Source: Campylobacterota bacterium (GTDB lineage: Bacteria > Campylobacterota > Campylobacteria > Campylobacterales > Sulfurovaceae). Taken from it: a DNA stretch of 33,446 nucleotides. The first letter of the stretch is position 1, and the number at the start of each line of letters is the position of its first letter. Where the stretch lies: contig WGAM01000135.1 in assembly GCA_015494795.1 (NCBI GenBank), positions 1 through 33,446 on the forward strand, written 5' to 3'. The position numbers were made by a program, and so were the translations under genes. The notes under the pieces were generated by a model. That model saw only the letters and a list, made by a program, of their open reading frames with translations. It was not told the DNA's origin and did no database searches. Of the stretch, positions 24,466-33,055 are shown in pieces.

Positions 24466-25187
24466 TATATTTTATTGGAGCAGGTTCAGGCGACCCAGAG
24501 CTTATTACCATTAAAGCTCAAAAGATTTTACAAAAAGCAGATGCTATTCTATATACAGGTTCACTTGTCCCTAGAGAGGTTTTAAAGTGGTGTAGAGATG
24601 ATGCTATTATAGAGGATTCACAAGGTATGAAATATCCTCAAATCTTTAACTTTTTAGAAAAGCATAGTAAAAAAATAGTAGCAAGAGTCCATACAGGTGA
24701 CCCATCTATCTACTCAACTATTGCTAAACAGATAGCTTTTTTAAAGAGTAGAAATATAGAGTATCAAGTTATAGCAGGAGTTACAGCCTGTTTTGGAGCA
24801 AGTGCTAGTTTAGGAATAGAATATACAATACCGGGTGTATCTCAAACTCTAATTATATCAAGAGTAGAGGGTAGAACTCCAAATCCAGAGAGTTTAGAGA
24901 ATATTTTAGCATGTAGAAACTCCTCTTTAGTCTTTTATCTATCTATTACACTTATTAAAAAATTAAAAAAAGAGGCGTTAGAGATAGGTTATCCATTAGA
25001 TACTCCATGTTGGGTAGTAGAGAGAGCTACTAGAGAAGATGAGAGAGTATATAGAGGAACATTAAGAGATATAGAGAATAAAGTTTCACATATTAAAGGA
25101 GTTGCAGTTATATTATTGGGAGATTTTCTATATCAAGAAGAGAGTGTTGAGTCTCATCTATATAGAAAATCTCTTTTAAAATCTTAA
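24462..25187 (+). CDS. cbiF: Precorrin-4 / cobalt-precorrin-4 C11-methyltransferase
   Basis: SAM-dependent tetrapyrrole methylase of corrin synthesis (CobM/CbiF). The N-terminus IYFIGAGSGDPELITIKAQKIL and ADAILYTGSLVPREVL are characteristic. RVHTGDPSIYST is the GDP motif, followed by AGVTACFGASASLG and IISRVEGRTPNP. At 241 residues it is of usual size. The GTG start overlaps the cbiET TGA stop by four bases, implying translational coupling. A 40-base gap follows before the small Cys-rich gene. Confidence 0.93.
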   Translation: MIYFIGAGSGDPELITIKAQKILQKADAILYTGSLVPREVLKWCRDDAIIEDSQGMKYPQIFNFLEKHSKKIVARVHTGDPSIYSTIAKQIAFLKSRNIEYQVIAGVTACFGASASLGIEYTIPGVSQTLIISRVEGRTPNPESLENILACRNSSLVFYLSITLIKKLKKEALEIGYPLDTPCWVVERATREDERVYRGTLRDIENKVSHIKGVAVILLGDFLYQEESVESHLYRKSLLKS

Positions 25188-25227
25188 GAAAATTTAGCTA
25201 CCATTCCAAAAAAAGTAAGGAGTTAAT

Positions 25228-25395
25228 ATGGCAGTACCAAATGATATTGGTTGTAGTAATGATAGATGTAAAGAGTCACCAAATTGTCAAAGAACAGTTA
25301 TCTATGAAAATGGAACAGCTAGAGAGGTGAAGAGTTTTGGTGGAACACCAGAAAAGGGTTGTGGTAAATTTCTACCTAAAGAAGATAAAAAATAG
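25228..25395 (+). CDS. Small Cys-rich protein in the cobalamin operon, 55 residues
   Basis: A short gene in the space between cbiF and cbiG. AAGGAG lies four bases before the ATG, and the TAG stop overlaps the GTG start of cbiG by one base (TAGTG). The product begins MAVPNDIGCS, has cysteines at 9, 14, 20 and 45, and ends in a lysine-rich segment after GCGKF. There is no signal peptide. Four cysteines in so short a chain suggest a metal site (zinc, iron-sulfur or cobalt), but no family is recognised. Its position and tight coupling to cbiG suggest a role in the cobalt-corrin pathway; this is inference. Confidence 0.82.
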   Translation: MAVPNDIGCSNDRCKESPNCQRTVIYENGTAREVKSFGGTPEKGCGKFLPKEDKK

Positions 25396-26408
25396 TGAAT
25401 ATAGCAGTAGTCACTATTAATCAACTAAGTCTAAATAGTGCCTCTAGGCTTATGGACTATTTAGATGGGTATGAGGTTGATATATATGGTAAAAAAGATT
25501 TAAAACATAACTTAGATAATCTTAAAATATATAATAAGTTAGATGATATTTTACCATCAGCGTGGAAGAGTTATGATGCAATAGTTTGTATTTTAGCAAT
25601 AGGTGCCGTTGTAAGAAAGATTGCTCCTCTTCTAAAAGATAAATCTACTGACCCAGCCATATTGGTAATTAATCTAGCTTTAGATAAGATAGTACCTCTT
25701 CTAAGTGGACATTTAGGTGGAGCAAATAGTTTAGCTAATGAGTTAGTAAAAAGATTACCGAATGCTATTAATTTTATCTCAACAGCAACAGACCAGACTA
25801 ATACAATGGCATTTGAGATGTTAGCTAAGAAGAGAGATTGGAGGATTGAAAATCTAAAAGCTTTAGCTAAAATCTCAAATAGACTATTAAATAAGCAAGA
25901 GGTAAAAGTTGCTACATATAAATCTATATTTGACTCAATTCCCAATAAAAAAAATCTAAAATTAGTCGATTTTAGTAGTATTGATTTAGATACAGTTGTT
26001 ATCTCTCCAATAGTGAAATCTAACTCTCTAACTCTAAAACCTAAATTATCTATTGGAATTGGTTGTAATAGAGATACTAGTTATATTGAGATTAGAGATG
26101 CCTTTTTAGAGTTTTTAAAAAAATATAATCTAAAATTAGAGGATATTAAAGATATTAACTCATTTGAGGCAAAATCTGATGAGGTTGGACTATTAGAGTT
26201 TGTAAAAAGATATAACTTTAATATAAATTTCTATAATAAAGATACTATTAACTCACTTAAAGATAATTTCTCTAAATCAGCCTCTACAAAATTCTTTGGA
26301 TTAAAGGGTGTAGCAGAGCCTAGTGCTATTTTAGGCTCAAAATATAGAGAGCTTATTATAAAAAAAGAGATATATAGTAAAAAAATAACAATAGCAGGAG
26401 CAGTATAG
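25395..26408 (+). CDS. cbiG: Cobalt-precorrin-5A hydrolase CbiG
   Basis: Opens the delta-lactone of cobalt-precorrin-5A in the anaerobic (early-cobalt) branch of B12 synthesis, releasing acetaldehyde. The N-terminal domain (MNIAVVTINQLSLNSASRL) is followed by the core with CILAIGAVVRKIAPLL, LLSGHLGGANSLANEL and ISTATDQTN. The C-terminal domain begins LSIGIGCNRDTS and ends ILGSKYRELIIKK. 337 residues, normal. It starts at GTG in TAGTG, overlapping the small Cys-rich gene by one base, and its own TAG overlaps the next gene in the same way. Confidence 0.93.
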   Translation: MNIAVVTINQLSLNSASRLMDYLDGYEVDIYGKKDLKHNLDNLKIYNKLDDILPSAWKSYDAIVCILAIGAVVRKIAPLLKDKSTDPAILVINLALDKIVPLLSGHLGGANSLANELVKRLPNAINFISTATDQTNTMAFEMLAKKRDWRIENLKALAKISNRLLNKQEVKVATYKSIFDSIPNKKNLKLVDFSSIDLDTVVISPIVKSNSLTLKPKLSIGIGCNRDTSYIEIRDAFLEFLKKYNLKLEDIKDINSFEAKSDEVGLLEFVKRYNFNINFYNKDTINSLKDNFSKSASTKFFGLKGVAEPSAILGSKYRELIIKKEIYSKKITIAGAV

Positions 26409-27190
26409 TGGCAAAGAGATTATATATATTAAGTTCTGGTGCAGGTGGAACTAAATATATGACAACAGAGGCATTAAGAGCCTTAGATGATTGCGAAGCA
26501 GTTGTAGGGTATAGAAACTATGTAAAAGAGCTAAAAGAGCTAATTGGAGATAAACCTGTATTTATGTCTGGAATGACAAAAGAGATTGCTAGATGTCAAG
26601 AGGCTATAAATTATGCTAAAGAGGGAAAGACAACCTGTATTATCTCAAATGGTGATGTTAATGTGTTTGGAATGGCCACTTTAATAGTAGAGTTGATTGA
26701 TAAACAGAATTTATGGAGTGAGATAGAGGTAATATCTATTGCTGGTGTAACATCATTTTTAGCAACAGCATCAAGAGTTGGAGCGCCTATTAGTCAAGAT
26801 TTTGCAGTTATTTCACTATCAGATAAGTTAACAGATATAAATATTATAGATAAGAGAGTTAGAAACTCTTTAGATGCAGATATGGTATTAGGTATATATA
26901 ACCCTAAATCAAGAAAGAGAATTTTACCATATCAAAATTTTCTAAAGGCTCTAAGTGAAGGTGAAGAGAGAATTGCAATAATTGCCTCTCATGTTGGAAG
27001 AGATAAAGAGAAGATTACAGTAACAGATACTACAGATTTAATTAAACAGGATATTAACCACCCAGAGGTTACTATGTCAACTCTTATTATTATAGGTAAC
27101 TCTCAAACTAGATTAACAACAAATGGACTTGTTCTAACTCCGAGAGGATATCTAAATAAGTATGAGATGAGTGGAGAGATTAAAAAATAA
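26408..27190 (+). CDS. cbiH: Precorrin-3B / cobalt-factor III C17-methyltransferase
   Basis: SAM-dependent methylase that methylates C17 with ring contraction in corrin synthesis (CbiH/CobJ). Motifs: LYILSSGAGGTKYMTTEALRAL at the start, VVGYRNYVKEL, ISNGDVNVFGMATL in the place of the usual SSGDAGVYGMA, and AGVTSFLATASRVGAPISQDFAVISLSD, then GIYNPKSRKR and TLIIIGNSQT. 260 residues, normal. The GTG start overlaps the cbiG stop (TAGTG). Presence of CbiG suggests the cobalt-early route. Other cbi genes (cbiL, cbiC, cbiD) are not in the window. Confidence 0.92.
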   Translation: MAKRLYILSSGAGGTKYMTTEALRALDDCEAVVGYRNYVKELKELIGDKPVFMSGMTKEIARCQEAINYAKEGKTTCIISNGDVNVFGMATLIVELIDKQNLWSEIEVISIAGVTSFLATASRVGAPISQDFAVISLSDKLTDINIIDKRVRNSLDADMVLGIYNPKSRKRILPYQNFLKALSEGEERIAIIASHVGRDKEKITVTDTTDLIKQDINHPEVTMSTLIIIGNSQTRLTTNGLVLTPRGYLNKYEMSGEIKK

Positions 27191-27194
27191 TTAG

Positions 27195-27932
27195 ATGAGA
27201 TTAAGAACTAAAGAGCTAGAGGCTATTATTATTAGTTTTAGAGAGGTTTTTACAAGTGGTAAAATATATCTCTTTGGTTCAAGAGTAGATGATACTAAAA
27301 GAGGTGGAGATATTGACCTATTTATATTAAGTAGAGAGGCGAATTTAGAAAAAAAGATAGATTTTTTAGGAAAACTACAAGATAGAATAGGAGAGCAGAA
27401 GATAGATATAGTTATTTCAAAAGATAAAAATAGATTAATAGAAGAAGAAGCTTTAAAAAAAGGGATAGTTTTGAGTTATAAAAATATAAAAATAGAGAAG
27501 TATCTCAATGAGTGTAGAAAACATAAACTTAGAATTGAAAAATCTTATATGAGAGTAAAGGATATATTTCCACTATCTGCACCACGATATGAGAGATTGA
27601 GTGATGATGAGATAGGAGCAATAGACCAGTATCTCTTTAGATTTGCTAAACTCCAAGATACATTAGGAACAAAACTATTTAAATTGGTTGTCTCTGAATA
27701 TGTAGAAGATATTACTCATCTTACCTTTTTAGATATATTAAATCAGTTAGAGAGAGTTGATATTTTAGATGTTAATATATGGAGAAAGTTAAGAGATATA
27801 AGAAATAATATATCTCATCAATATGATGATGAGGCTGAAGAGATGAGTGAAGCACTAAATACTATTTTTGCATACAAAGATGAGTTATTAAGAGTTTTTG
27901 AAAATATAGAGAATTTCTATAAAGATAGATAG
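27195..27932 (+). CDS. Fused MNT nucleotidyltransferase - HEPN protein (single-chain toxin-antitoxin-like)
   Basis: 245 residues with two domains. Residues about 1-100 are a minimal nucleotidyltransferase: LFGSR at 26-30, D39-I-D41 as the metal pair, and a third acid at D71 (KIDIVI). Residues about 105-240 are an all-helical HEPN domain with RFAKLQDTLGTKLF at 149-162 and RNNISHQY at 203-210, an exact R-x4-H-x-Y motif. In two-gene MNT/HEPN toxin-antitoxin pairs the R and H form the RNase site and the Y is AMPylated by the MNT antitoxin. Here both parts sit on one chain. The gene starts four bases after cbiH and is probably co-transcribed with the B12 genes. Whether it is active is not known. 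Confidence 0.82.
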   Translation: MRLRTKELEAIIISFREVFTSGKIYLFGSRVDDTKRGGDIDLFILSREANLEKKIDFLGKLQDRIGEQKIDIVISKDKNRLIEEEALKKGIVLSYKNIKIEKYLNECRKHKLRIEKSYMRVKDIFPLSAPRYERLSDDEIGAIDQYLFRFAKLQDTLGTKLFKLVVSEYVEDITHLTFLDILNQLERVDILDVNIWRKLRDIRNNISHQYDDEAEEMSEALNTIFAYKDELLRVFENIENFYKDR

Positions 27933-27998
27933 TTTTGCTTTTCTTTACAAAATTTTGATAAAATTACACAAATAAAAATTAATTGGATAATATATATA

Positions 27999-29261
27999 AT
28001 GGACTATTTACAAATTATAGGTGGCAATACTCTAAAGGGTAGCGTCACAATCTCTGGTGCAAAAAATTCAGCCCTCCCCGTAATTGCAAGTACAATCTTA
28101 TCAAACAGACCTGTAAAATTAACAAATCTTCCTAATGTTGTAGATATTAGAACTCTACTAAAACTACTAAAAATGTTAGGTGGAGAGATAGAGCATAATG
28201 GAACAACTGCCACTATTAATAATGCTAATATAAACTCAACTAAAGCTGTATATGAGATTGTATCTAAGATGAGAGCATCTATTTTAGTATTAGGACCACT
28301 TCTTGCTAGATTTGGAGAGTGTGAAGTGAGTCTTCCGGGTGGTTGTGCTATCGGACAGAGACCTATAGATTTACACCTAAAGGCACTTGAAGCGATGGGT
28401 GCTAAGATTGAGATAAAGGGTGGATATGTAAGAGCTGAAGCACCAGATGGATTAAAAGGGGCTAAAATAATATTTGATAAGATTACAGTTGGTGGAACTG
28501 AAAATATTATTATGGCAGGAGCTTTAGCTAAAGGTGTTACTAAAATTATAAATTCAGCAAAAGAGCCTGAAGTAGTCCAACTATGTGAGATAATAAGAGA
28601 TGCAGGTGTAAAGATAGAGGGGATTGGAACAAGTACTATTACTATATATGGAACTAATCAAAAACCTTTAGAGTTTAAAGAGATAAAAATTATTCCTGAT
28701 AGAATAGAGGCAGGTACATATCTATGTGCTGGAGCGATTACAAACTCATCAATAACACTAAAAGAGGTTAATCCTACACATATTCAATCATCAATAGATA
28801 AGTTAGAGGCTATGGGGTGTAGTTTTGATATAGGGGAGAGAGAGTTAACAATATATCCAACAAATAGACTAAAGCCAATAAATATTATAACTTCAGAGTA
28901 TCCAGCATTTCCAACAGATATGCAGGCTCAATTTATGGCAGTGGCTACAATGGCTATTGGTGAGTCTCTTATTGAAGAGAGACTATTTGAGAACCGTTTT
29001 ATGCATGTGAGTGAGCTTAATAGATTAGGAGCTGATATATGGTTAAAGGGTAGTGTTGCCTCTGTTAGACCTGTAGCTGAGTTAAATGGAGCTGATGTTA
29101 TGGCTACAGATTTAAGAGCTAGTTCAGCACTAGTCTTAGCAGGACTTGTTGCAAAGGGTGTAACAAATATAAGAAGAATATACCATCTTGATAGAGGATA
29201 TGATAACCTTGAGGGCAAACTCTTATCACTTGGAGCTAATATTAAGCGATTAAGTGAATAG
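27999..29261 (+). CDS. murA: UDP-N-acetylglucosamine 1-carboxyvinyltransferase MurA
   Basis: First committed step of peptidoglycan synthesis: transfers enolpyruvate to UDP-GlcNAc in the cytoplasm. Blocks seen: [15 protein letters not shown] near residue 18, [37 protein letters not shown] with the active-site (fosfomycin-target) cysteine near 114, [15 protein letters not shown], and a C-terminal [13 protein letters not shown] with [16 protein letters not shown]. 420 residues, full length. The upstream region has AT-rich promoter-like sequence (TTGATAAAATTAC), but the ribosome site is weak. Confidence 0.97.
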   Translation: MDYLQIIGGNTLKGSVTISGAKNSALPVIASTILSNRPVKLTNLPNVVDIRTLLKLLKMLGGEIEHNGTTATINNANINSTKAVYEIVSKMRASILVLGPLLARFGECEVSLPGGCAIGQRPIDLHLKALEAMGAKIEIKGGYVRAEAPDGLKGAKIIFDKITVGGTENIIMAGALAKGVTKIINSAKEPEVVQLCEIIRDAGVKIEGIGTSTITIYGTNQKPLEFKEIKIIPDRIEAGTYLCAGAITNSSITLKEVNPTHIQSSIDKLEAMGCSFDIGERELTIYPTNRLKPINIITSEYPAFPTDMQAQFMAVATMAIGESLIEERLFENRFMHVSELNRLGADIWLKGSVASVRPVAELNGADVMATDLRASSALVLAGLVAKGVTNIRRIYHLDRGYDNLEGKLLSLGANIKRLSE

Positions 29262-29277
29262 TTATCTATTAATTGGA

Positions 29278-29283
29278 TATAAT
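29278..29283 (+). promoter_or_regulatory. -10 box upstream of the DUF2018 gene
   Basis: TATAAT lies 23 bases before the ATG, in the short gap after murA, suggesting a separate promoter for the DUF2018-ispB-hemA-proS-fxsA set. Confidence 0.5.
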
Positions 29284-29306
29284 CTAAATAAAAAAGTGGA
29301 GACAAA

Positions 29307-29579
29307 ATGAATATTTTTGATGATGATGACGCATTTGTAGGAACACCAAAGAGTAATTTCTTCTCAATTGCAAGGACAGCTAATCAAAATATAGTAGAGA
29401 TGGAGCTAGATAAGATGTTTAGACGATTTGCTATAGCCGAAAAGATTTTAGAGGAGAAGGGGCTTGAAGAGGAGCATGAGAGGCTAATGAGAAGCATGGT
29501 TATAGATAAAGAGTTAGATGATAGAACAAATAGTCTATATATAGAGCTTGTAGGTAACATAGTTACTCAGTGTGAATAG
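29307..29579 (+). CDS. DUF2018 (HP0242-like) small protein
   Basis: 90-residue helical cytoplasmic protein. The C-terminal part (LEEEHERLMRSMVIDKELDDRTNSL) aligns by eye with the Helicobacter pylori HP0242 protein, an intertwined (knotted) all-helical dimer of unknown function, including the spacing of LEE...IDxEL. In H. pylori that gene is also close to ispB-hemA-proS. The first twenty residues are acidic and probably disordered. GGAG precedes the ATG. It lies eleven bases upstream of ispB and is in operon with it. Identification is from memory of the family, not from a search. Confidence 0.72.
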   Translation: MNIFDDDDAFVGTPKSNFFSIARTANQNIVEMELDKMFRRFAIAEKILEEKGLEEEHERLMRSMVIDKELDDRTNSLYIELVGNIVTQCE

Positions 29580-29590
29580 AGGACTCTCAG

Positions 29591-30487
29591 GTGATAAGTG
29601 CTGTTGAGAGAATAATGAAGCAGTATATTATAGAGCTTAATGATAAAAGAGCTAGATTGCTATATAAAAAACTGCCAAAAGGGAAACGATTACGCTCAAA
29701 GTTAATCTTAAAGATTGCAGGAGATAGTATAAAATCTATTAAAACAGCCTCAACTGTTGAGTTAATTCATACAGCTAGTCTATTACATGATGATGTAATA
29801 GATGATGCTAATACTAGGAGAGGTAAAATATCTGTTAATGCTAGTGAGGGTAATAAGAGTGCTATTATGATGGGAGATATACTCTACTCCAAAGCATTTT
29901 TTGAGTTAATAGATATATCACCTCTTATAGCAAAGGTTATCTCAAATTCAGTTGTAGAGCTAAGTCTTGGTGAATTAGCAGATGTTGAGTTATCTAAAAG
30001 ATTTCATACAAATAGAGATGCATATATAAAGATGTTATACCAAAAGACTGCATCACTTATGGAGGCTAGTGCAGAGGCTGGAGCTATATTAGCTGGAAAA
30101 CCAAGAGAGGTATATAGAAGATATGGAAAAAATTTAGGGTTAGCTTTTCAGATGATAGATGATATTTTAGATATTACTTCAGATAGTAAAACTCTTGGAA
30201 AACCTGCCCTTCATGATTTTAAAGAGGGAAAAGTTACACTCCCATATATCTATCTATATGAGGTTTTAGCTCACGAAGATAGAGAGTATCTTTTATGTCT
30301 CTATAAAAAAAGCTTAAGTGAAGATGAGGCTCTATGGATAAAGAGTGCTATGAGAAAGTATGGAATTATTGAAAAGGCATATCAAGAGGCAAAAGAGCTT
30401 ATAGATGAAGCTATAGATTTAATGGAATCATTAGGAGAGAGAGATTTATCTAATATTGCAAGAGCAATGATAGAGAGAGAGTTTTAA
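29591..30487 (+). CDS. ispB: Polyprenyl (octaprenyl-type) diphosphate synthase
   Basis: Chain-elongating trans-prenyltransferase that makes the side chain of menaquinone or other quinone. The first aspartate-rich motif is LLHDDVIDDANTRRG (about 65-79), the second is LGLAFQMIDDILDITSD (about 185-201), and KGKRLRSKLIL near the start is the usual substrate-binding block. The 298-residue length fits. The start is a GTG with AGAGGA near it. Chain length cannot be set by eye, hence octaprenyl is assumed from position and family. hemA starts one base after its stop. Confidence 0.93.
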   Translation: MISAVERIMKQYIIELNDKRARLLYKKLPKGKRLRSKLILKIAGDSIKSIKTASTVELIHTASLLHDDVIDDANTRRGKISVNASEGNKSAIMMGDILYSKAFFELIDISPLIAKVISNSVVELSLGELADVELSKRFHTNRDAYIKMLYQKTASLMEASAEAGAILAGKPREVYRRYGKNLGLAFQMIDDILDITSDSKTLGKPALHDFKEGKVTLPYIYLYEVLAHEDREYLLCLYKKSLSEDEALWIKSAMRKYGIIEKAYQEAKELIDEAIDLMESLGERDLSNIARAMIEREF

Positions 30488-30488
30488 T

Positions 30489-31793
30489 ATGTCATATCAA
30501 GTTGTCTCATTTAACCATAAAAATTGTCAACAGGAGCTAAGAGAAAAATTAGCCTTCTCATCTAATGAGGAGATGGCTACAATGTTAAATAAACTTACTG
30601 GATTTGAGTTTATAGAGGAGGCCTATATATTATCTACTTGTAATAGAGTGGAGATAGTAATAGCTTCAAAAGATACTTTTTCTAGTTATCATGCAATACT
30701 TGGAATGCTTAGTCTGAAATCTGGACTTAGCTTTTTTGAGTTAAAAGGAATGGACGGAAGATATGATGATAAAGAGGCAATTAGACACATATTTGCAGTA
30801 GTATCTTCACTAGAGTCGCTTGTAATTGGTGAGTCTCAAATTACAGGGCAGGTTAAAGAGGCTTTTCGTTTCTCATACCAAAATGGAACAGCAGGTGCAA
30901 AACTAAATCGTGTAATATCTTATGCTATAAAGTGTGGAGCAGAGGTTAGAAATGTAACAGATATATCTCGTTATCCTCTATCTATAGCTTCAGTTGCAGT
31001 TACACAGGCATATAAGATATATGGAGATAATATTACAGGTATGAGTGCTGTTGTAATTGGTGCCGGTGAGATGGGGCTAATTGCTATTAAAAATCTATTA
31101 AGATTAGGGTGTGATATTATCATATTAGGTAGAGATATAGATAAACTAAAATCTATTGCAAAAGAGTTGGGTGAAGATGTTAGATATGACACTATGGTGC
31201 ATCTTCATAAATATCTAAATAGATACCGTCTATTATTCTCTGCCACCTCATCAGAAGATACTATTATTAAACAAGAGATGATAGAGAGTGATAATATAGA
31301 TAGAGTATGGTTCGATATGGCAATTCCTAGAGATATTGATGATATGAATTTAAATAGACTACAACTATTTAGAATAGATGATTTAAAGGGTATATCAAAA
31401 GAGAACTATGCACTAAAGGCAGAACAGGCAAATAGAGCAAGAGATATAGTAGATAGATATATAGATGATTTTTATAAGTGGCTTAGAGCATTATCTATTG
31501 AGCCAATTATAAAGGATATGCGACTCCAAGCAAAAGATGCTATATCTAAAGAGATTAATAGAGCTATAAAGAAGAGATTTATACCATCTGAATATAGAGA
31601 GAATATAGAGAAGATGGCTGAACAGATGTTTAACCGTTTTCTACATAATCCCACTCAAAACTTAAGAGAGTGTTCATCAAAGAGTACATCATCAAATAGA
31701 GTTGAGGCAATAAAAGATATATTTAATATAGAGATAGATGAGCAAGATGTAAAAAAATATAAGAGAGAACACCATAAAAAAGGATATATATAG
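30489..31793 (+). CDS. hemA: Glutamyl-tRNA reductase
   Basis: Reduces glutamyl-tRNA to glutamate-1-semialdehyde, the entry step of tetrapyrrole synthesis. The N-terminal catalytic domain carries [11 protein letters not shown] with the catalytic cysteine, [18 protein letters not shown] follows, the NADPH site is VIGAGEMG, and the C-terminal dimerisation domain ends with HNPTQNLRE. 434 residues, full length. One base separates it from ispB and its TAG overlaps the GTG of proS (TAGTG). Confidence 0.97.
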   Translation: MSYQVVSFNHKNCQQELREKLAFSSNEEMATMLNKLTGFEFIEEAYILSTCNRVEIVIASKDTFSSYHAILGMLSLKSGLSFFELKGMDGRYDDKEAIRHIFAVVSSLESLVIGESQITGQVKEAFRFSYQNGTAGAKLNRVISYAIKCGAEVRNVTDISRYPLSIASVAVTQAYKIYGDNITGMSAVVIGAGEMGLIAIKNLLRLGCDIIILGRDIDKLKSIAKELGEDVRYDTMVHLHKYLNRYRLLFSATSSEDTIIKQEMIESDNIDRVWFDMAIPRDIDDMNLNRLQLFRIDDLKGISKENYALKAEQANRARDIVDRYIDDFYKWLRALSIEPIIKDMRLQAKDAISKEINRAIKKRFIPSEYRENIEKMAEQMFNRFLHNPTQNLRECSSKSTSSNRVEAIKDIFNIEIDEQDVKKYKREHHKKGYI

Positions 31794-33055
31794 TGAAGTT
31801 TTCAAGACTATTAATACCAACAACAAAAGAGAGTCCAAATGATGCCATATTGCCATCTCATAAACTTCTCATTAGAGCAGGTTTTATTCAACAATCTGGT
31901 GGAAGTGGACTATATAATTTTCTACCATTAGGAAAAATTACACTAGATAGAGTTAGAGCCATAGTTAAAGATGAGTTAGATAGAGCAGGTTGTCAAGAGG
32001 TACATCTTCCAATAGTTACACCAATTACTCTATGGGAGGAGACGGGTAGAGCAGATAAGTTTGGAAAAGAGCTTTTAAGATTTAAAGATAGACATAACAA
32101 TAGTTTTGTGCTTAGTCCAACAAATGAAGAGGCTATGGTAAATCTTGTAAGAGAGAGTGTAAAGAGTTATAGAGAGTTACCTCTAAATATGTATCAGATT
32201 AATTGGAAATTTAGAGATGAGGTTAGACCACGATTTGGACTTATGAGAGCTAGAGAGTTTTTAATGAAAGATGCCTATAGTTTCCACTCATCAACAGAAG
32301 ATATGATACGAGAGTTTAATCTTATGGAGGAGACCTATAAGAGAATATTTAAAAGATTAGATTTAGATTTTAGAGTGGTTGAGGCTGATAGTGGAGCTAT
32401 TGGTGGAAGTGGCTCTAAAGAGTTTATGATTTTAGCTGATAGTGGTGAAGATACCATTATGGTATGTAGTAGTTGTGAGTTTGGAGCTAATATAGAGGTT
32501 TTAGATGAGAATGAAAAGATTTGTCCTAAGTGTGGAGGAGAGCTTACAAAAACAAAAGGGATAGAGGCAGGACATATATTTCAATTAGGTACAACCTACT
32601 CTAAACCTATGAGAGCAGAGTTTTTAAATAGAAATCAAAAATTAGAGCCTTTTATTATGGGAACTTATGGAATTGGTGTTAGCCGACTCTTAGCAGGAAT
32701 TATAGAGCAGAACCATGATGATAGAGGCTGTATATGGACTGAAGAGTCTGCACCATTTTTAGTTGATATTATTGTAGCTAAGGCGAAAGATAAAAATCAG
32801 ATGAATATAGCAAATAAGATATATAATAGCCTATTAGAAAAAGGGCTATCTGTAATCTTAGATGATAGGGCTGATAAAAAAACAGGTTTTGGAGTTAAGA
32901 TAAAAGATTTTGAGTTAATAGGGTTTCCTTACGCTATTATTATTGGAAATGGTATAAAAGATAATAGGATAGAGCTTATTAGAAGAGTTGATTTAGTTAA
33001 AGAGGAGCTATCTTTAGATAATATTGTAGATACTATTTTAAAAAGGATAACTTAA
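31793..33055 (+). CDS. proS: Prolyl-tRNA synthetase lacking the INS editing domain
   Basis: Class II synthetase that charges tRNA-Pro. Motif 1 region ([14 protein letters not shown]), motif 2 ([17 protein letters not shown], about 140-157), motif 3 ([11 protein letters not shown], 290-300) and the C-terminal anticodon-binding domain ([20 protein letters not shown]) are all present. At 420 residues it is about 150 shorter than the about 570-residue bacterial form of Campylobacter or E. coli. The missing piece is the INS editing domain: after [10 protein letters not shown] and C225-S-S-C228 the chain goes directly, through eight residues, to C244-P-K-C247 and KGIEAGHIF. The frame is open throughout. 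The start GTG overlaps hemA (TAGTG); the stop overlaps fxsA (TAATG). Editing of Ala-tRNA-Pro must be lost or done elsewhere. Confidence 0.95.
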   Translation: MKFSRLLIPTTKESPNDAILPSHKLLIRAGFIQQSGGSGLYNFLPLGKITLDRVRAIVKDELDRAGCQEVHLPIVTPITLWEETGRADKFGKELLRFKDRHNNSFVLSPTNEEAMVNLVRESVKSYRELPLNMYQINWKFRDEVRPRFGLMRAREFLMKDAYSFHSSTEDMIREFNLMEETYKRIFKRLDLDFRVVEADSGAIGGSGSKEFMILADSGEDTIMVCSSCEFGANIEVLDENEKICPKCGGELTKTKGIEAGHIFQLGTTYSKPMRAEFLNRNQKLEPFIMGTYGIGVSRLLAGIIEQNHDDRGCIWTEESAPFLVDIIVAKAKDKNQMNIANKIYNSLLEKGLSVILDDRADKKTGFGVKIKDFELIGFPYAIIIGNGIKDNRIELIRRVDLVKEELSLDNIVDTILKRIT

